From NCBI GenBank assembly GCA_021372295.1, contig JAJFUS010000050.1, positions 1-64,000 of the forward strand: 64,000 nucleotides of DNA. The letters are read 5' to 3'. Below are positions 26,298 through 34,643 of this stretch, one piece after another. The DNA comes from a bacterium. Its GTDB lineage: Bacteria; Armatimonadota; UBA5829. The position numbers and the translations under genes were made by a program. The number at the start of each line of letters is the position of its first letter. Positions within the stretch are counted from its first letter, which is position 1. Under the pieces are notes generated by a model. The model saw only the letters and a program-made list of their open reading frames with translations, did no database searches and was not told the DNA's origin.

Positions 26298-27680
26298 GTG
26301 GACGACGATCCAAACCGTATTTTTCCGCAGTTGATACTGATCGGGGTATTAGTATTGCTGAACGCGTTTTTCGCGGCGGCCGAAATTGCTCTGGTCTCCG
26401 TGAGACGAACGCGCATAAAACAACTCGCCGACGAGGGCGACTCCAGAGCCGCAATAGTTCAGGATCTACTGGACAAACCGACCAACTTCATGGCCACGAT
26501 CCAGATCGGGGTGACATTGGTAGGGTTCTTGGCGTCTGCCTTTGCGGCCGTAAACCTCGCTTATTACCCGGCCCAATGGCTGAGTTTGCTGCACGTCCCG
26601 GCATCGACAGCAAAAGCCGCCTCGGTGTTTGTCATCACGATGGTAATAGGTTTCTTCACGCTTGTCCTGGGTGAGATTGCTCCCAAGAATCTGGCGATGC
26701 AGCGCGCGGAAAAATTCGCGCTTGCCTGCGCAGGCCCAATAAGACTGCTTTCGTTCATCATGCTGCCCGCTGTTAAGGTCATCGGGTTCTTTGCCGACCT
26801 TGCGGTGCGTCCGTTCGGCTTGCATGCCACCTTTTCCGCGCCGGTGTTGACCGAAGAAGAGCTGAAAATGCTTGTAGAGGCAGGCGAAGAGGAAGGTGTG
26901 ATCGAAATCGAGGAAAAGGAGATGATCCACTCGATCTTCGACTTCACAGACACCGTTGCGCGCCAGGTTATGAAACCCAGAACCGACATCCATGCCGCGC
27001 CCATCACCGTCACACTGGACGAACTGCTGGACGTAATCACGACCACCGGCCACTCGCGCATACCGATCTACGAAGAGAATATCGACAACATCGTCGGTGT
27101 TGTCCATGCTAAAGATTTGCTCCCTGTGCTTCGGCAGAGCAAGCGCCTTTTCGACATCAAGACCGTAATGCGTGAGGCATACTATATCCCTGAAACAAAG
27201 GATGTCGATGAGCTTTTGGCCGAGTTCAAGCTCGGAAACATCCAGATGGCGATTGTGCGCGACGAATACGGCGGAACCGCGGGTCTGGTGACCGTGGAGG
27301 ATCTGCTGGAGGAAATAGTCGGAGAGATCAGGGATGAATACGATATCGAGGAGCCGCTCATTCAAATCATCGACGACGACCACGCCAACGTGAGCGCCCG
27401 AATGAATATTGACGAACTCAACCACGAAATGAACCTCGAAATTCCCGAAAGCGAGGAATATGAGACCATCGGCGGGTTCGTGTTCGACCTCTTCGGCAGG
27501 CAACCGGTCGAGGGTGAGCTGATCAGCTATCAGGAGATCGACTTTACCGTGCAGAAGGTCGAAGGCGGCAGGCTGCACACGATAGCCGTGACTCGAACGG
27601 ATCGCCCGCGTGAAACCGATGACGACTCGACCGCCACCAACGGCAAATCGAAAAGCAACGGGCATAAGACAGAGAGATAG
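26298..27680 (+). CDS. CNNM/CorC-type transporter-like protein (hemolysin family)
   Basis: A 460-residue protein with an N-terminal CNNM membrane domain (about 1-200: LIGVLVLLNAFFAAAEIALVSVRR; VLGEIAPKNLAMQRAEK), two CBS motifs (about 215-335: VMKPRTDIHAAPI, HSRIPIYEENIDNIVGVVHAKDLL, MAIVRDEYGGTAGLVTVEDLLEEIVGEIRDEYD) and the C-terminal CorC/HlyC domain (370-445: TIGGFVFDLFGRQPVEGELI). The family is linked to magnesium or cobalt efflux; the old name hemolysin is not informative. The start is GTG with GAGGGT upstream. It is the last gene of the rpsU-to-CorC run, followed by repeat copy 6. Confidence 0.9.
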   Translation: MDDDPNRIFPQLILIGVLVLLNAFFAAAEIALVSVRRTRIKQLADEGDSRAAIVQDLLDKPTNFMATIQIGVTLVGFLASAFAAVNLAYYPAQWLSLLHVPASTAKAASVFVITMVIGFFTLVLGEIAPKNLAMQRAEKFALACAGPIRLLSFIMLPAVKVIGFFADLAVRPFGLHATFSAPVLTEEELKMLVEAGEEEGVIEIEEKEMIHSIFDFTDTVARQVMKPRTDIHAAPITVTLDELLDVITTTGHSRIPIYEENIDNIVGVVHAKDLLPVLRQSKRLFDIKTVMREAYYIPETKDVDELLAEFKLGNIQMAIVRDEYGGTAGLVTVEDLLEEIVGEIRDEYDIEEPLIQIIDDDHANVSARMNIDELNHEMNLEIPESEEYETIGGFVFDLFGRQPVEGELISYQEIDFTVQKVEGGRLHTIAVTRTDRPRETDDDSTATNGKSKSNGHKTER

Positions 27681-27694
27681 ATCTGCAAAGTTTA

Positions 27695-27874
27695 TCTGAG
27701 GGTTTCACCCTCAGGCCCCTGACCAAGGGCGCTGCTCTTGGATCCCGCCAGGAAACCTGGTTTCCTTGTGGAGTCCAGAGGCAAAGCCTTTGCAAAGCAA
27801 ATTGTTTACTCATCTAGATGTATATGATTGTGTAAACAATTTGCTTTGGGTGGGGATTGGGGCGGAGCCCCAAA
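27695..27874 (-). repeat. Composite palindromic repeat, copy 6, lacking D-E and carrying a 56-bp insert
   Basis: Inverted orientation between convergent genes. G (CTGAGGGT / ACCCTCAG), F (CCAAGGGC / GCTCTTGG), C (AGGAAACC / GGTTTCCT), B (CAGAGGC / GCCTTTG) and A (GGGGC / GCCCC) are present, but the central palindrome D and hairpin E are missing. The 56-bp unit at 27793-27848 interrupts the B-A junction. Confidence 0.85.
27793..27848 (+). repeat. Nested 56-bp palindromic unit, copy 1
   Basis: 17-bp perfect terminal inverted repeats (CAAAGCAAATTGTTTAC and its complement) flank a 22-bp AT-rich centre (TCATCTAGATG at its start). It interrupts the B-A junction of repeat copy 6; compared with uninterrupted copies one extra G is present at the junction. 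Confidence 0.85.
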
Positions 27875-27879
27875 TATAC

Positions 27880-28422
27880 TCAGTAGTCAACTCCCCGCCT
27901 CGCCTGTGCTCCATGCTGGTAAGGGTGTTTGACCAGCCTCATGTCCGTAACGTAATCGGCCGCATCGATGATTTTTTGATCAGCGTCGCGGCCGGTGAGA
28001 ATGAATTCAAGCTCGCTCGGTTTAGCCTGGATGAGGGAAAGAACCCGTGACACATCGACAAGCCCGCGGTGGATTGCGTTGTTGATCTCGTCGAGTATTA
28101 CCAGATCGTAATCGCCACTTGATACGGCTTCTTCGGCGTAGGTCATTGCCGCCTCGACTTCAGACTGCCTCCGCTCGATCTTCTGCGCATCAATATCACG
28201 TGACAAATCAATTGCGAATTGCTTCAGTGCTAGAATGTTGGGATGCTCTCGCGCGAACCGAGCTTCGCCTGTATCGGAATATCCCTTAATGAACTGGATC
28301 ACACAGACCCTCATGTTCCACCCCGCAGCCCGCAGAGCGGTTCCCAGAGCGGCAGTGGTCTTGCCTTTGCCACTGCCCGTATAGACGTGAACCAGACCTG
28401 TTCTCTCGCATGAATCTCTCAT
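27880..28422 (-). CDS. cobO: Corrinoid adenosyltransferase (CobO/BtuR type)
   Basis: A 180-residue ATP:corrinoid adenosyltransferase, which adds the 5'-deoxyadenosyl ligand to the cobalt of B12 or its precursors. The P-loop VYTGSGKGKTTAALG, VIQFIKG, the DYDLVILDEINNA Walker-B-like segment and ELILTGR-type EFILTGRDA are all diagnostic of the CobA/CobO/BtuR family. The ATG at 28422 is chosen; it has no Shine-Dalgarno site and lies about 5 nt from the predicted transcription start, so the mRNA may be leaderless. An upstream GTG at 28455 is possible but lies inside the promoter. No other cob gene is nearby. The C-terminus ends 6 bp from repeat copy 6. Confidence 0.92.
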   Translation of the reverse strand: MRDSCERTGLVHVYTGSGKGKTTAALGTALRAAGWNMRVCVIQFIKGYSDTGEARFAREHPNILALKQFAIDLSRDIDAQKIERRQSEVEAAMTYAEEAVSSGDYDLVILDEINNAIHRGLVDVSRVLSLIQAKPSELEFILTGRDADQKIIDAADYVTDMRLVKHPYQHGAQARRGVDY

Positions 28423-28433
28423 AGGTGGTACGA

Positions 28434-28462
28434 ATATTATCACGACACATTTCACATGTCAA
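28434..28462 (-). promoter_or_regulatory. Promoter of cobO (candidate leaderless)
   Basis: On the minus strand TTGACA (28462-28457), 17 bp, TAATAT (28439-28434). The expected start of transcription, about 7 nt further on, lies only about 5 nt before the ATG at 28422, and nothing resembling a ribosome-binding site lies in between. Confidence 0.55.
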
Positions 28463-28485
28463 TCCGCAAAATTTGATGATATTTT

Positions 28486-31212
28486 ATGGTTCAGCTTTTG
28501 CAAAAAGGGGTAAAAAAAGCTCAAGCAGGACAGGCATTTCCCACATTTGCGGCGGAGGCGAGAAGAGTGGGCACAGCCATTCAGCCCAGAAGCATAAGAG
28601 GAAAGCTCATATTGGTTTTCCTGATAGCAATATGCCCGGCACTCTGCATTCAGGTGTGCGAGAAGGTTGACGCATATCTTCGAGCGGAGAATTTGTCGGC
28701 GCGTCATCGAGCTGATATGGCGCGCGCGATTGCAAATGCCGTATCGGCCCATATATCTCAGCTTGAAAACCGGCACGAGAGAATTTGCAGGCAAATTGCG
28801 CTGGAGGATTCCGGCGGCGGCGCTAGATATGTCGAAAAGATCAGCAGCGCTTTGGCTGACGGAACTTGCATGTGGGTTGTCCCGACCGACAATGCCGATC
28901 AGATGCTTATGCCGGGAAAAACAGGCAAAACGCTCACCTGCACCGATGGGAAGTCTCTCAAGTTGCATACGCAAGTCAAATTCCGAGACGGCAAATCAGG
29001 CAAGGTCGTTACCGCAATTGGCCATAACGTTCTGGCAGGTCATTGCCCGAACGCTCGATCCGCCTGCAAGTGGCGTTTGTGTGGTATCCGGGAATACGGC
29101 ACGCACAGTGCCGGTGCGACCGCAGCGATACTGGGCACAGACTGGAAAATTGCGTTGACGAAGGCGGCCGACATGCCGGTCGAACCGCTTTTCTCAGAAA
29201 GGATATGGCTTGTCGGCTCGACGCTGGCTTCGATTATGGGGCTGTTGATAGTCTTTCTGATGGGCAACCGTCTTGCGCGACCGGTGGCTAGACTCGCGCA
29301 TGCGGCGACCGCTATGGCGGCGGGTGATTTTCGAAAGCGCGTCAAGGTGTCGACCGGAGACGAATTGGAGAGTCTGGGAACAGCGTTTAACTCGCTGGGT
29401 ATGAGCCTGACACTGCGCGAGATGACTCTTAAGCGGCAGACTCTGATGCTGACCGGAATGGTGGAAGCCGCGCGCGTGGCTTCATCGTCGCTTGACGTAA
29501 AGAAATGCGGAAAAGCAATCGCGAAAGCCGTCTGTGTGCATTTGGAGGCGGCGGACGCAGTGGTCTTCAAGAAAAACAATGTTGACGGCGGCCTGAAAAT
29601 CATCGGTTTGCATGGTCAGCGCCCTGGGTCGACATGGAAGCGTCTGGCAAGTCATGCGGCGGAATCGGGCGGGTATCTTGTTATGACCGAGCAAGCTCCC
29701 GACGGAGGGGCGGCGGTTTTAGCTGGCGTGCCACTCATCTCGGGGTCGGGAACTATTGGGGCTATAGTCGCGAGGTTTGAGGGCGGGAATGGCAGGGACG
29801 ATCTGAAAGTGGGCAGCATAAGGGCGGATTTGCTTATTACATTCGGAATACACGCGGCTGCGGCAATAGCCAATGCGGAGGTTTACTCGCAGACCGAGAA
29901 GTATTCCGAGGTTTTGGAAGACTGGGTGGAGCATCTGTCGTCAGTGATGGAAGTGACAAACGCCATATCGCCTTCACTAAACATTGACGAGGCCTTAAAC
30001 GCATTAGCGAAAGCGACCTCGGTGGTGATGGGAACGGACGAATGCGCCATATACATTCCCGATCGCGACGGTGTCTTGCGGATAAGGAGCTGCTGCAAAC
30101 AGAATACCGTATTGTCAGCACTCAATATACGGATAGGCGAATCAGTTTCGGGCAGGGCGTTTGCCGAGAGACGGTATGCCGCATGCAACGATACCTCGAA
30201 GAGTTTCGATATGATGATCAGAATGATGGCTGAGTCTCACGGGTTTCATGCGATCCTGAGCGCCCCGCTTATTGTGGAGAATCAGGCACTGGGCACGATC
30301 AGTGTTTACAATAAGGATCCACACAACTTTTCGCCTCGCGAAATCCGGCTGCTGACATCGATAGCCTTGCACGCGGCTATAATAATCCGCAATGCCGGAA
30401 TGTATACACGCGAGTCTTCGATTGCCGAGAGGTTGCAAAATTCGTTGATTTCCGAAGCTCCCGAGTCATGCAAAGGATTGAGATTTGCCGGTCGCTACAT
30501 ACCCGCGCTCGATGAAGCCCGGATCGGAGGAGATTTCTATGATGTATCGGTTTTGCCGGACGGCACGGTGGGGGTCGTGATCGGGGATGTGTCGGGAAAG
30601 GGTTTGAAGGCTGCGATCCACCTGGCCGCATGCAAGCACATGCTCAGAGCGATGATGTTCGCACACCCTAACGATCCGGCGCGCGCCTTGAGTCGACTAA
30701 ACAGCGCGATCAATCATTTCTTTGACTTGAGCTTTTTCGTGACAGTATTCTGTGGAATCATAGACCCAAAGCAACAAACAATGGTCTACGCCAATGCGGG
30801 ACATCCGCCTGCGCTCTTGATCTCTCAGGAGGGCAAAATACAACGCCTCCTGGCGAGCATGGGAGTGCCTGTGGGTTCGGGACAGCAATGCGATTATGAT
30901 ATGGTTCGTGTGAATTTCGAACCATCCGACATGCTTTTACTTTATACTGACGGCGTGACGGACGCGACCGTTGCCGGGGAACCTTTAGGTGTGGATGGCG
31001 TCCAAAAGATAGTGTTCGATGCCGGAGATTGCTCGCCATCGGAAATGATTGATCGCATTTGCAGCCGGCTGTGTGGCGCAGATGGTTACGCCGCTAAAGA
31101 TGATATTGCCATGCTCGCGATCGCGCACGTGGATGCTGCGAATGAGCGCGAAGAGATAATCGGAGGTAGAAGTGAACAGACACTTGCCGGTCACGCTGCG
31201 CATCACGCGTGA
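28486..31212 (+). CDS. Membrane PP2C phosphatase with HAMP and two GAF domains (SpoIIE/RsbU type)
   Basis: A 908-residue sensor phosphatase. A membrane helix (about 40-58) is followed by an extracytoplasmic region (60-245), a second helix (about 245-268), HAMP (GNRLARPVARLAHAATAMAAGDF, 270-320), two GAF domains (about 335-470 and 500-645), and a C-terminal PP2C/SpoIIE phosphatase (670-890) with GGDFYDVS, VVIGDVSGKGLKAA, and LLYTDGVTDA supplying the metal-binding Asp residues. Such proteins dephosphorylate a STAS antagonist in partner-switching control of a sigma factor or other output. A GTG at 28567 has a better site (GGAGG, 8 bp) than the ATG at 28486, so the true N-terminus may be 27 residues shorter. 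It overlaps the next gene by 41 bp. Confidence 0.85.
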   Translation: MVQLLQKGVKKAQAGQAFPTFAAEARRVGTAIQPRSIRGKLILVFLIAICPALCIQVCEKVDAYLRAENLSARHRADMARAIANAVSAHISQLENRHERICRQIALEDSGGGARYVEKISSALADGTCMWVVPTDNADQMLMPGKTGKTLTCTDGKSLKLHTQVKFRDGKSGKVVTAIGHNVLAGHCPNARSACKWRLCGIREYGTHSAGATAAILGTDWKIALTKAADMPVEPLFSERIWLVGSTLASIMGLLIVFLMGNRLARPVARLAHAATAMAAGDFRKRVKVSTGDELESLGTAFNSLGMSLTLREMTLKRQTLMLTGMVEAARVASSSLDVKKCGKAIAKAVCVHLEAADAVVFKKNNVDGGLKIIGLHGQRPGSTWKRLASHAAESGGYLVMTEQAPDGGAAVLAGVPLISGSGTIGAIVARFEGGNGRDDLKVGSIRADLLITFGIHAAAAIANAEVYSQTEKYSEVLEDWVEHLSSVMEVTNAISPSLNIDEALNALAKATSVVMGTDECAIYIPDRDGVLRIRSCCKQNTVLSALNIRIGESVSGRAFAERRYAACNDTSKSFDMMIRMMAESHGFHAILSAPLIVENQALGTISVYNKDPHNFSPREIRLLTSIALHAAIIIRNAGMYTRESSIAERLQNSLISEAPESCKGLRFAGRYIPALDEARIGGDFYDVSVLPDGTVGVVIGDVSGKGLKAAIHLAACKHMLRAMMFAHPNDPARALSRLNSAINHFFDLSFFVTVFCGIIDPKQQTMVYANAGHPPALLISQEGKIQRLLASMGVPVGSGQQCDYDMVRVNFEPSDMLLLYTDGVTDATVAGEPLGVDGVQKIVFDAGDCSPSEMIDRICSRLCGADGYAAKDDIAMLAIAHVDAANEREEIIGGRSEQTLAGHAAHHA

Positions 31213-31924
31213 TTTGTGTTACGATAACGCATCTGAGGTTGTCGATGCCATAAGTTCCTCGCTGATGAGCCATCCGCGCGGGATAATGCTCGATATGAGC
31301 AAAGTGGATATGATCGACAGCAGCGGCCTTCGCGCGCTTCTGCGCAGTCGCAAACTCTGCGAGCAGACCAATGTGGATTTCGGATTGCTGAGCGTATCCA
31401 CCAGCGTTGAGCGCGTGCTCGCGATGAGCGGTTTTGCGACTGTCTTCGGTTTTCCTTCGATTGATCATGGCGTTTCGCAGCGTGAGGTGAGCGACTTCAT
31501 CTGCCCGGAGTCCGAAGCGTGGAATGTGGTCGAATACCAGTCCGTGAGTGATCCCTCGATGATAGCGGTTCTCAGAAGCCGTGTAATCGAGGCTGCGACC
31601 GCCGCGGGCGCCAAGAGCGACGCCATCTGCGACATCCAGATCGCTGTCGGCGAAGCGCTCACCAACGCCTACCGGCATGGTTCGCCGGAAAAAGGCGTCA
31701 GCAAGATCAAACTGCGCTGCATGACCTGCGCCAACGCGGTGGTCGTAGAGATCGAAGATGAAGGTGAACCGTTTGACCCCAATGCTGTTTCCGATCCAGA
31801 CCCCGGTGAACTTCGCGATCATGGCATGGGAATATACCTGATGCGGCAGGCGATGGACGTGGTGGACTTCAGCACTAACTGTCCCGGTAATCGCGTCCGC
31901 ATGATTAAGTGGCTGGATGCATGA
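31172..31924 (+). CDS. STAS antagonist fused to an RsbW-like HATPase kinase
   Basis: A 250-residue fusion. Residues 1-95 are a STAS domain (GIMLDMSKVDMIDSSGLRALLRSRK, with the Ser pair at the usual phosphorylation site). Residues about 115-250 are a HATPase_c anti-sigma kinase domain with N box AVGEALTNAYRHG, G1-like DEGEPFDP and G2 DHGMGIYLMRQAMD. In standard partner switching these are separate proteins; joining the substrate to its kinase is unusual. The start is a GTG with GGAGGTAGAA upstream. It overlaps the PP2C phosphatase gene by 41 bp, so phosphatase, kinase and substrate are made together. No sigma factor is nearby. Confidence 0.82.
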   Translation: MNRHLPVTLRITRDLCYDNASEVVDAISSSLMSHPRGIMLDMSKVDMIDSSGLRALLRSRKLCEQTNVDFGLLSVSTSVERVLAMSGFATVFGFPSIDHGVSQREVSDFICPESEAWNVVEYQSVSDPSMIAVLRSRVIEAATAAGAKSDAICDIQIAVGEALTNAYRHGSPEKGVSKIKLRCMTCANAVVVEIEDEGEPFDPNAVSDPDPGELRDHGMGIYLMRQAMDVVDFSTNCPGNRVRMIKWLDA

Positions 31925-32120
31925 GTAAAAGGTTTTGTGACAACAGACCGGCTTGCTTCAGTTTTGCCATGCGCTGAGGTATTGCAGGTTGGTTCATTCC
32001 AAGAGTTTCCACTATTCGGCAAACACACAATTCGCCTCGCGGCGCCAGCATTTGAACTACCTCGAGCCTGGTCGAATCATTATTCACCACCATACTGAAA
32101 ATGAGTGTATTCACCGGAAT
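31905..32120 (-). pseudogene. Remnant of an ArsR-type metal-sensing regulator
   Basis: Within a 107-codon reverse frame, residues 45-99 (NNDSTRLEVVQMLAPRGELCVCRIVETLGMNQPAIPQRMAKLKQAGLL) match the N-terminal half of ArsR/SmtB winged-helix repressors, including the metal-binding ELCVC motif. The frame then ends (SQNLLLMHPAT), without the wing and dimerisation helix, overlapping the STAS gene's end by 20 bp. The upstream part of the frame has no similarity I recognise. It lies alone in the 325-bp gap between the fusion gene and the CBM9-like gene and looks like a decayed gene. Confidence 0.6.
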
Positions 32121-32249
32121 TAGGCAGAGCCCAAGATTGCTTTTAGGCACAAATTGTTTACTTACGCGCAAGCCCTTCAGTTTCGTGACAGCGACGGATT
32201 GCCATGATACAATAATCGCAGTATACACTATCGGGAGGCTGTGCCACTA

Positions 32250-33539
32250 ATGAAATTTGTTGCTGCGGCGATTATGTTGACCCTGTTGTGCGGGTTGCCC
32301 ATGCCGGGACAGTGTGACACCGGTGGATGCAAGTTGAGCGTTGAGCTGTTTTCGGATAGTCCGCTTTTAAGTTATATTACCGGTAAGCCGTACAGTCTTA
32401 ATCTGCGCCTTACGAATCCGACCGGCGATGAAATCGCTCTGGAGGAGCTTGAAATAGTCGGGCGAAGCGATAATAAAGATGTCGCAATCGACATCAAGCC
32501 GGTCGGCGATGCCCCGAAGTCGGTTGCCGCCGGACAGGAAGCAGTTGCAAGCTACACTCTTACATTCCCTGAAACGGTGGGAAATAAAGTGGTTGTTTTT
32601 ACTGGATCTGCAAAGTGTTCGATCGGCGGCGATGTAAAGGGCGAACTGCAGGTTTTAGTCACTCCAAGTATCGAGCTTACGATGCTTCCGACCCGTATGA
32701 TTCTGAAGTCGTCGAAAGAGGAAAACCGCGTCGGAGTAAGTGTGATCAATCATCTGGACAGCATGTTTTCAGGCAAGATCACTCTTAACGCATCGCCCGG
32801 CCTTAAAGTAAGTTCTACCGCAGACAATATAAGGGTCGATCCTTACGGACTTGAGGCGTTTCTGTTCAGCGTAAAGCCTGAAGGCGCTCTCGTTCCGGGA
32901 CACTACGCGGTGTATATCGACGTTGCGGGGAAGTTGAAAGACTGGATAGCTATTGATGCGCCGGTGTTTGCGAATAAGCCCGCCGAAAGCATCGTAGTGG
33001 ATGGCAAGCTCGGCGATTGGAAGGGCGCAGCGGCGGTCGCGATTGCCCGGTTGATAGATGGTTCCAAATGGGAAAAGATCGGCAAAGCGCATTTCGCGTG
33101 GGACAAAACCAATCTTTATCTGGCAATAGAAGTGAGTGACGACAATCAATGCTCCACTGACACCATCGTGATAGGTTTCGATCCGAATATCAACGGCGCA
33201 AAGGCTGCCGGCGGCGGCTACAATGACGACGACTACGAGATCACTCTGCGCGGCGCCGAGGCCGGTTCGACCGCGCTTCTCACCTGGTCGGCAGGCAAGC
33301 CTCAAGACATCCAAACAGACATTCCGTTTGCATTCAGCCGCGAGGGCGACAAGAGCCGCTACGAAATCGCGATTCCGTGGAGCGAGGCGAAGCCATTTAA
33401 GCCGGCCAAGGGTGCCAAGTTTGCGATGTCCATCCTCGTGAACGACTCGGACGGCGGAGCCGTCACACAGACAGAGTGGGGCGGCGGCTTGGCAGGTCAG
33501 GTCGACCCGCGCAAGTTTGTGCCAGTGGTGCTTCAGTAG
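32250..33539 (+). CDS. Secreted protein with C-terminal CBM9-like domain
   Basis: A 429-residue exported protein. The ATG at 32250 has GGGAGG upstream and gives the signal peptide MKFVAAAIMLTLLCGLPMPGQC. Residues about 25-245 look like two immunoglobulin-type beta-sandwich domains (LRLTNPTGDEIALEELEI; GKITLNASPGLKV). From about 255 the segment VDGKLGDWKGAAAVAI ... HFAWDKTNLYLAIEVSDD ... GYNDDDYEITL ... YEIAIPWSEAKPF matches the CBM9-like (DOMON-type) sugar-binding fold that begins with the VDGxLxDW motif. It probably binds a sugar or haem outside the cell. It is not obviously in an operon; the SIS gene follows after 10 bp. Confidence 0.72.
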   Translation: MKFVAAAIMLTLLCGLPMPGQCDTGGCKLSVELFSDSPLLSYITGKPYSLNLRLTNPTGDEIALEELEIVGRSDNKDVAIDIKPVGDAPKSVAAGQEAVASYTLTFPETVGNKVVVFTGSAKCSIGGDVKGELQVLVTPSIELTMLPTRMILKSSKEENRVGVSVINHLDSMFSGKITLNASPGLKVSSTADNIRVDPYGLEAFLFSVKPEGALVPGHYAVYIDVAGKLKDWIAIDAPVFANKPAESIVVDGKLGDWKGAAAVAIARLIDGSKWEKIGKAHFAWDKTNLYLAIEVSDDNQCSTDTIVIGFDPNINGAKAAGGGYNDDDYEITLRGAEAGSTALLTWSAGKPQDIQTDIPFAFSREGDKSRYEIAIPWSEAKPFKPAKGAKFAMSILVNDSDGGAVTQTEWGGGLAGQVDPRKFVPVVLQ

Positions 33540-33549
33540 GGGGTGTGTG

Positions 33550-34200
33550 TTGTCGTTAAAACAATCTACTATCGGCCATTTGACCGCATTGCTGGCGCGG
33601 TGTCCCGAGCTTGAATATCTGAGGGATGACATTCATTGGGCGGCGGAGCATATTTGCGGATCATATATCGGCGGCGGGAAGGTGCTCGTGTGCGGAAATG
33701 GAGGCTCCGCCGCTGACAGTGATCATATAGTCGGCGAATTGATGAAAGGCTTTGTGCTCAAGCGCGAATTGCTGCCGGAGGACATTGAAAAAATCCAAAA
33801 TACCGACGCTGACGACTGGCAGACAATAGCAAATCGCCTGCAGAGGGGCGTTCCGGCTATTGCGCTCACTCAACACCCGGCGCTTTCATCGGCTATCGCC
33901 AACGACACCGACGCCAGCATGATTTACGCCCAGCAAGTATATGTTCTTGGCCAGCCGGCAGATGTGCTGATCGGAATAAGCACATCAGGTAACGCCGCGA
34001 ATGTGATCAATGCCCTGAAAGTGGCGAAGGCGTTCGGGATAGTAACCATCGGGTTCACCGGCAGCCGGGTCGGCAGGATGGACGACTTTTGCGACGTGAT
34101 GATAAAAGCCCCCGTCGCCGAGACATTCCGCGTGCAGGAATATCATCTGCCGATATATCACGTGCTGTGTCTGATGATCGAGGAGGAGCTTTTCGGGTAG
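33550..34200 (+). CDS. SIS-domain phosphosugar isomerase, GmhA-like
   Basis: A 216-residue SIS protein resembling sedoheptulose-7-phosphate isomerase GmhA: VLVCGNGGSAADSDHIVGELMKGF, the phosphate loop GISTSGNAANVINALKVAK, IGFTGSRVGRMDDFCDVMIK, and the C-terminal VQEYHLPIYHVLCLMIEEELF with a conserved His/Glu. GmhA makes D-glycero-manno-heptose 7-phosphate for LPS. The insert VLKRELLPEDIEKIQNTDADDWQTIANRLQRGVPAIALTQHPALSSA is seen in the longer GmhA-like branch, some of which act on other sugars, so the substrate is not certain. The start is TTG at 33550 (GTG at 33547 also possible). Confidence 0.78.
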   Translation: MSLKQSTIGHLTALLARCPELEYLRDDIHWAAEHICGSYIGGGKVLVCGNGGSAADSDHIVGELMKGFVLKRELLPEDIEKIQNTDADDWQTIANRLQRGVPAIALTQHPALSSAIANDTDASMIYAQQVYVLGQPADVLIGISTSGNAANVINALKVAKAFGIVTIGFTGSRVGRMDDFCDVMIKAPVAETFRVQEYHLPIYHVLCLMIEEELFG

Positions 34201-34213
34201 TGGTCTTAGTCTG

Positions 34214-34274
34214 ATTTCCCAAACCCAGCCAGAACTCTGTCTCCGAACTCTGCAAGGAAACCAGGTTTCCTTGT
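34214..34274 (+). repeat. Partial composite repeat, modules A-C
   Basis: A degenerate A (TTTCCCAAACCC), B (CCAGAACTC / GTCTCCG) and intact C (AAGGAAACC / GGTTTCCTT) follow the SIS gene. D to G are absent. The remainder of the 440-bp gap holds an XRE-type remnant (34321-34425) and nothing else I can identify. Confidence 0.65.
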
Positions 34275-34320
34275 GGTTTTGTTGCTATTTTGCAAGGCTG
34301 TGTGCCGATCTCAAAAACCA

Positions 34321-34425
34321 ATGTCGAAAAGATATCCGGCAATACTCAAGACCATCGGTGAGCACTTAAGAAAGAAACGACTGAATATGCACATTCAGAC
34401 TTGGGGTGGGAGAGTGGACAAGTAA
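34321..34425 (+). pseudogene. Fragment of an XRE-type helix-turn-helix gene
   Basis: A 34-codon frame reads ILKTIGEHLRKKRLNMHI after an ATG. TIGEHLRKKRL is the typical opening of Cro/CI-family helix-turn-helix proteins (the ...LGEHIRKRRLELGLLQ group), but the recognition helix is missing and the frame ends in unrelated codons. I read it as the surviving 5' end of a lost regulator; the match is short. Confidence 0.4.
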
Positions 34426-34643
34426 CTCGCCATGAACTACACAATCGAGCGGTCAATGCCTTTATCGCTTCCACTGCCACAGCTTACCGCCTGCTTTTCT
34501 TGCCGGCATCCTGGAGAAGCGCTCATTCCACTTGCAATATGAAACACAAGGCGGTAAAATTGCAGCTATATTCACGTCTATGGATAAGACAGGAGCACCC
34601 TGTTTCGACTTGAAACCGAGTCTGGTTTCTTTGGAGTCAAGGT

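Noticed and set aside
32148..32166. Another copy of the 56-bp unit (ACAAATTGTTTACTTA)
   Set aside because: Only about 12 bases match and there is no opposite arm within 80 bp; a chance match or a very old remnant.
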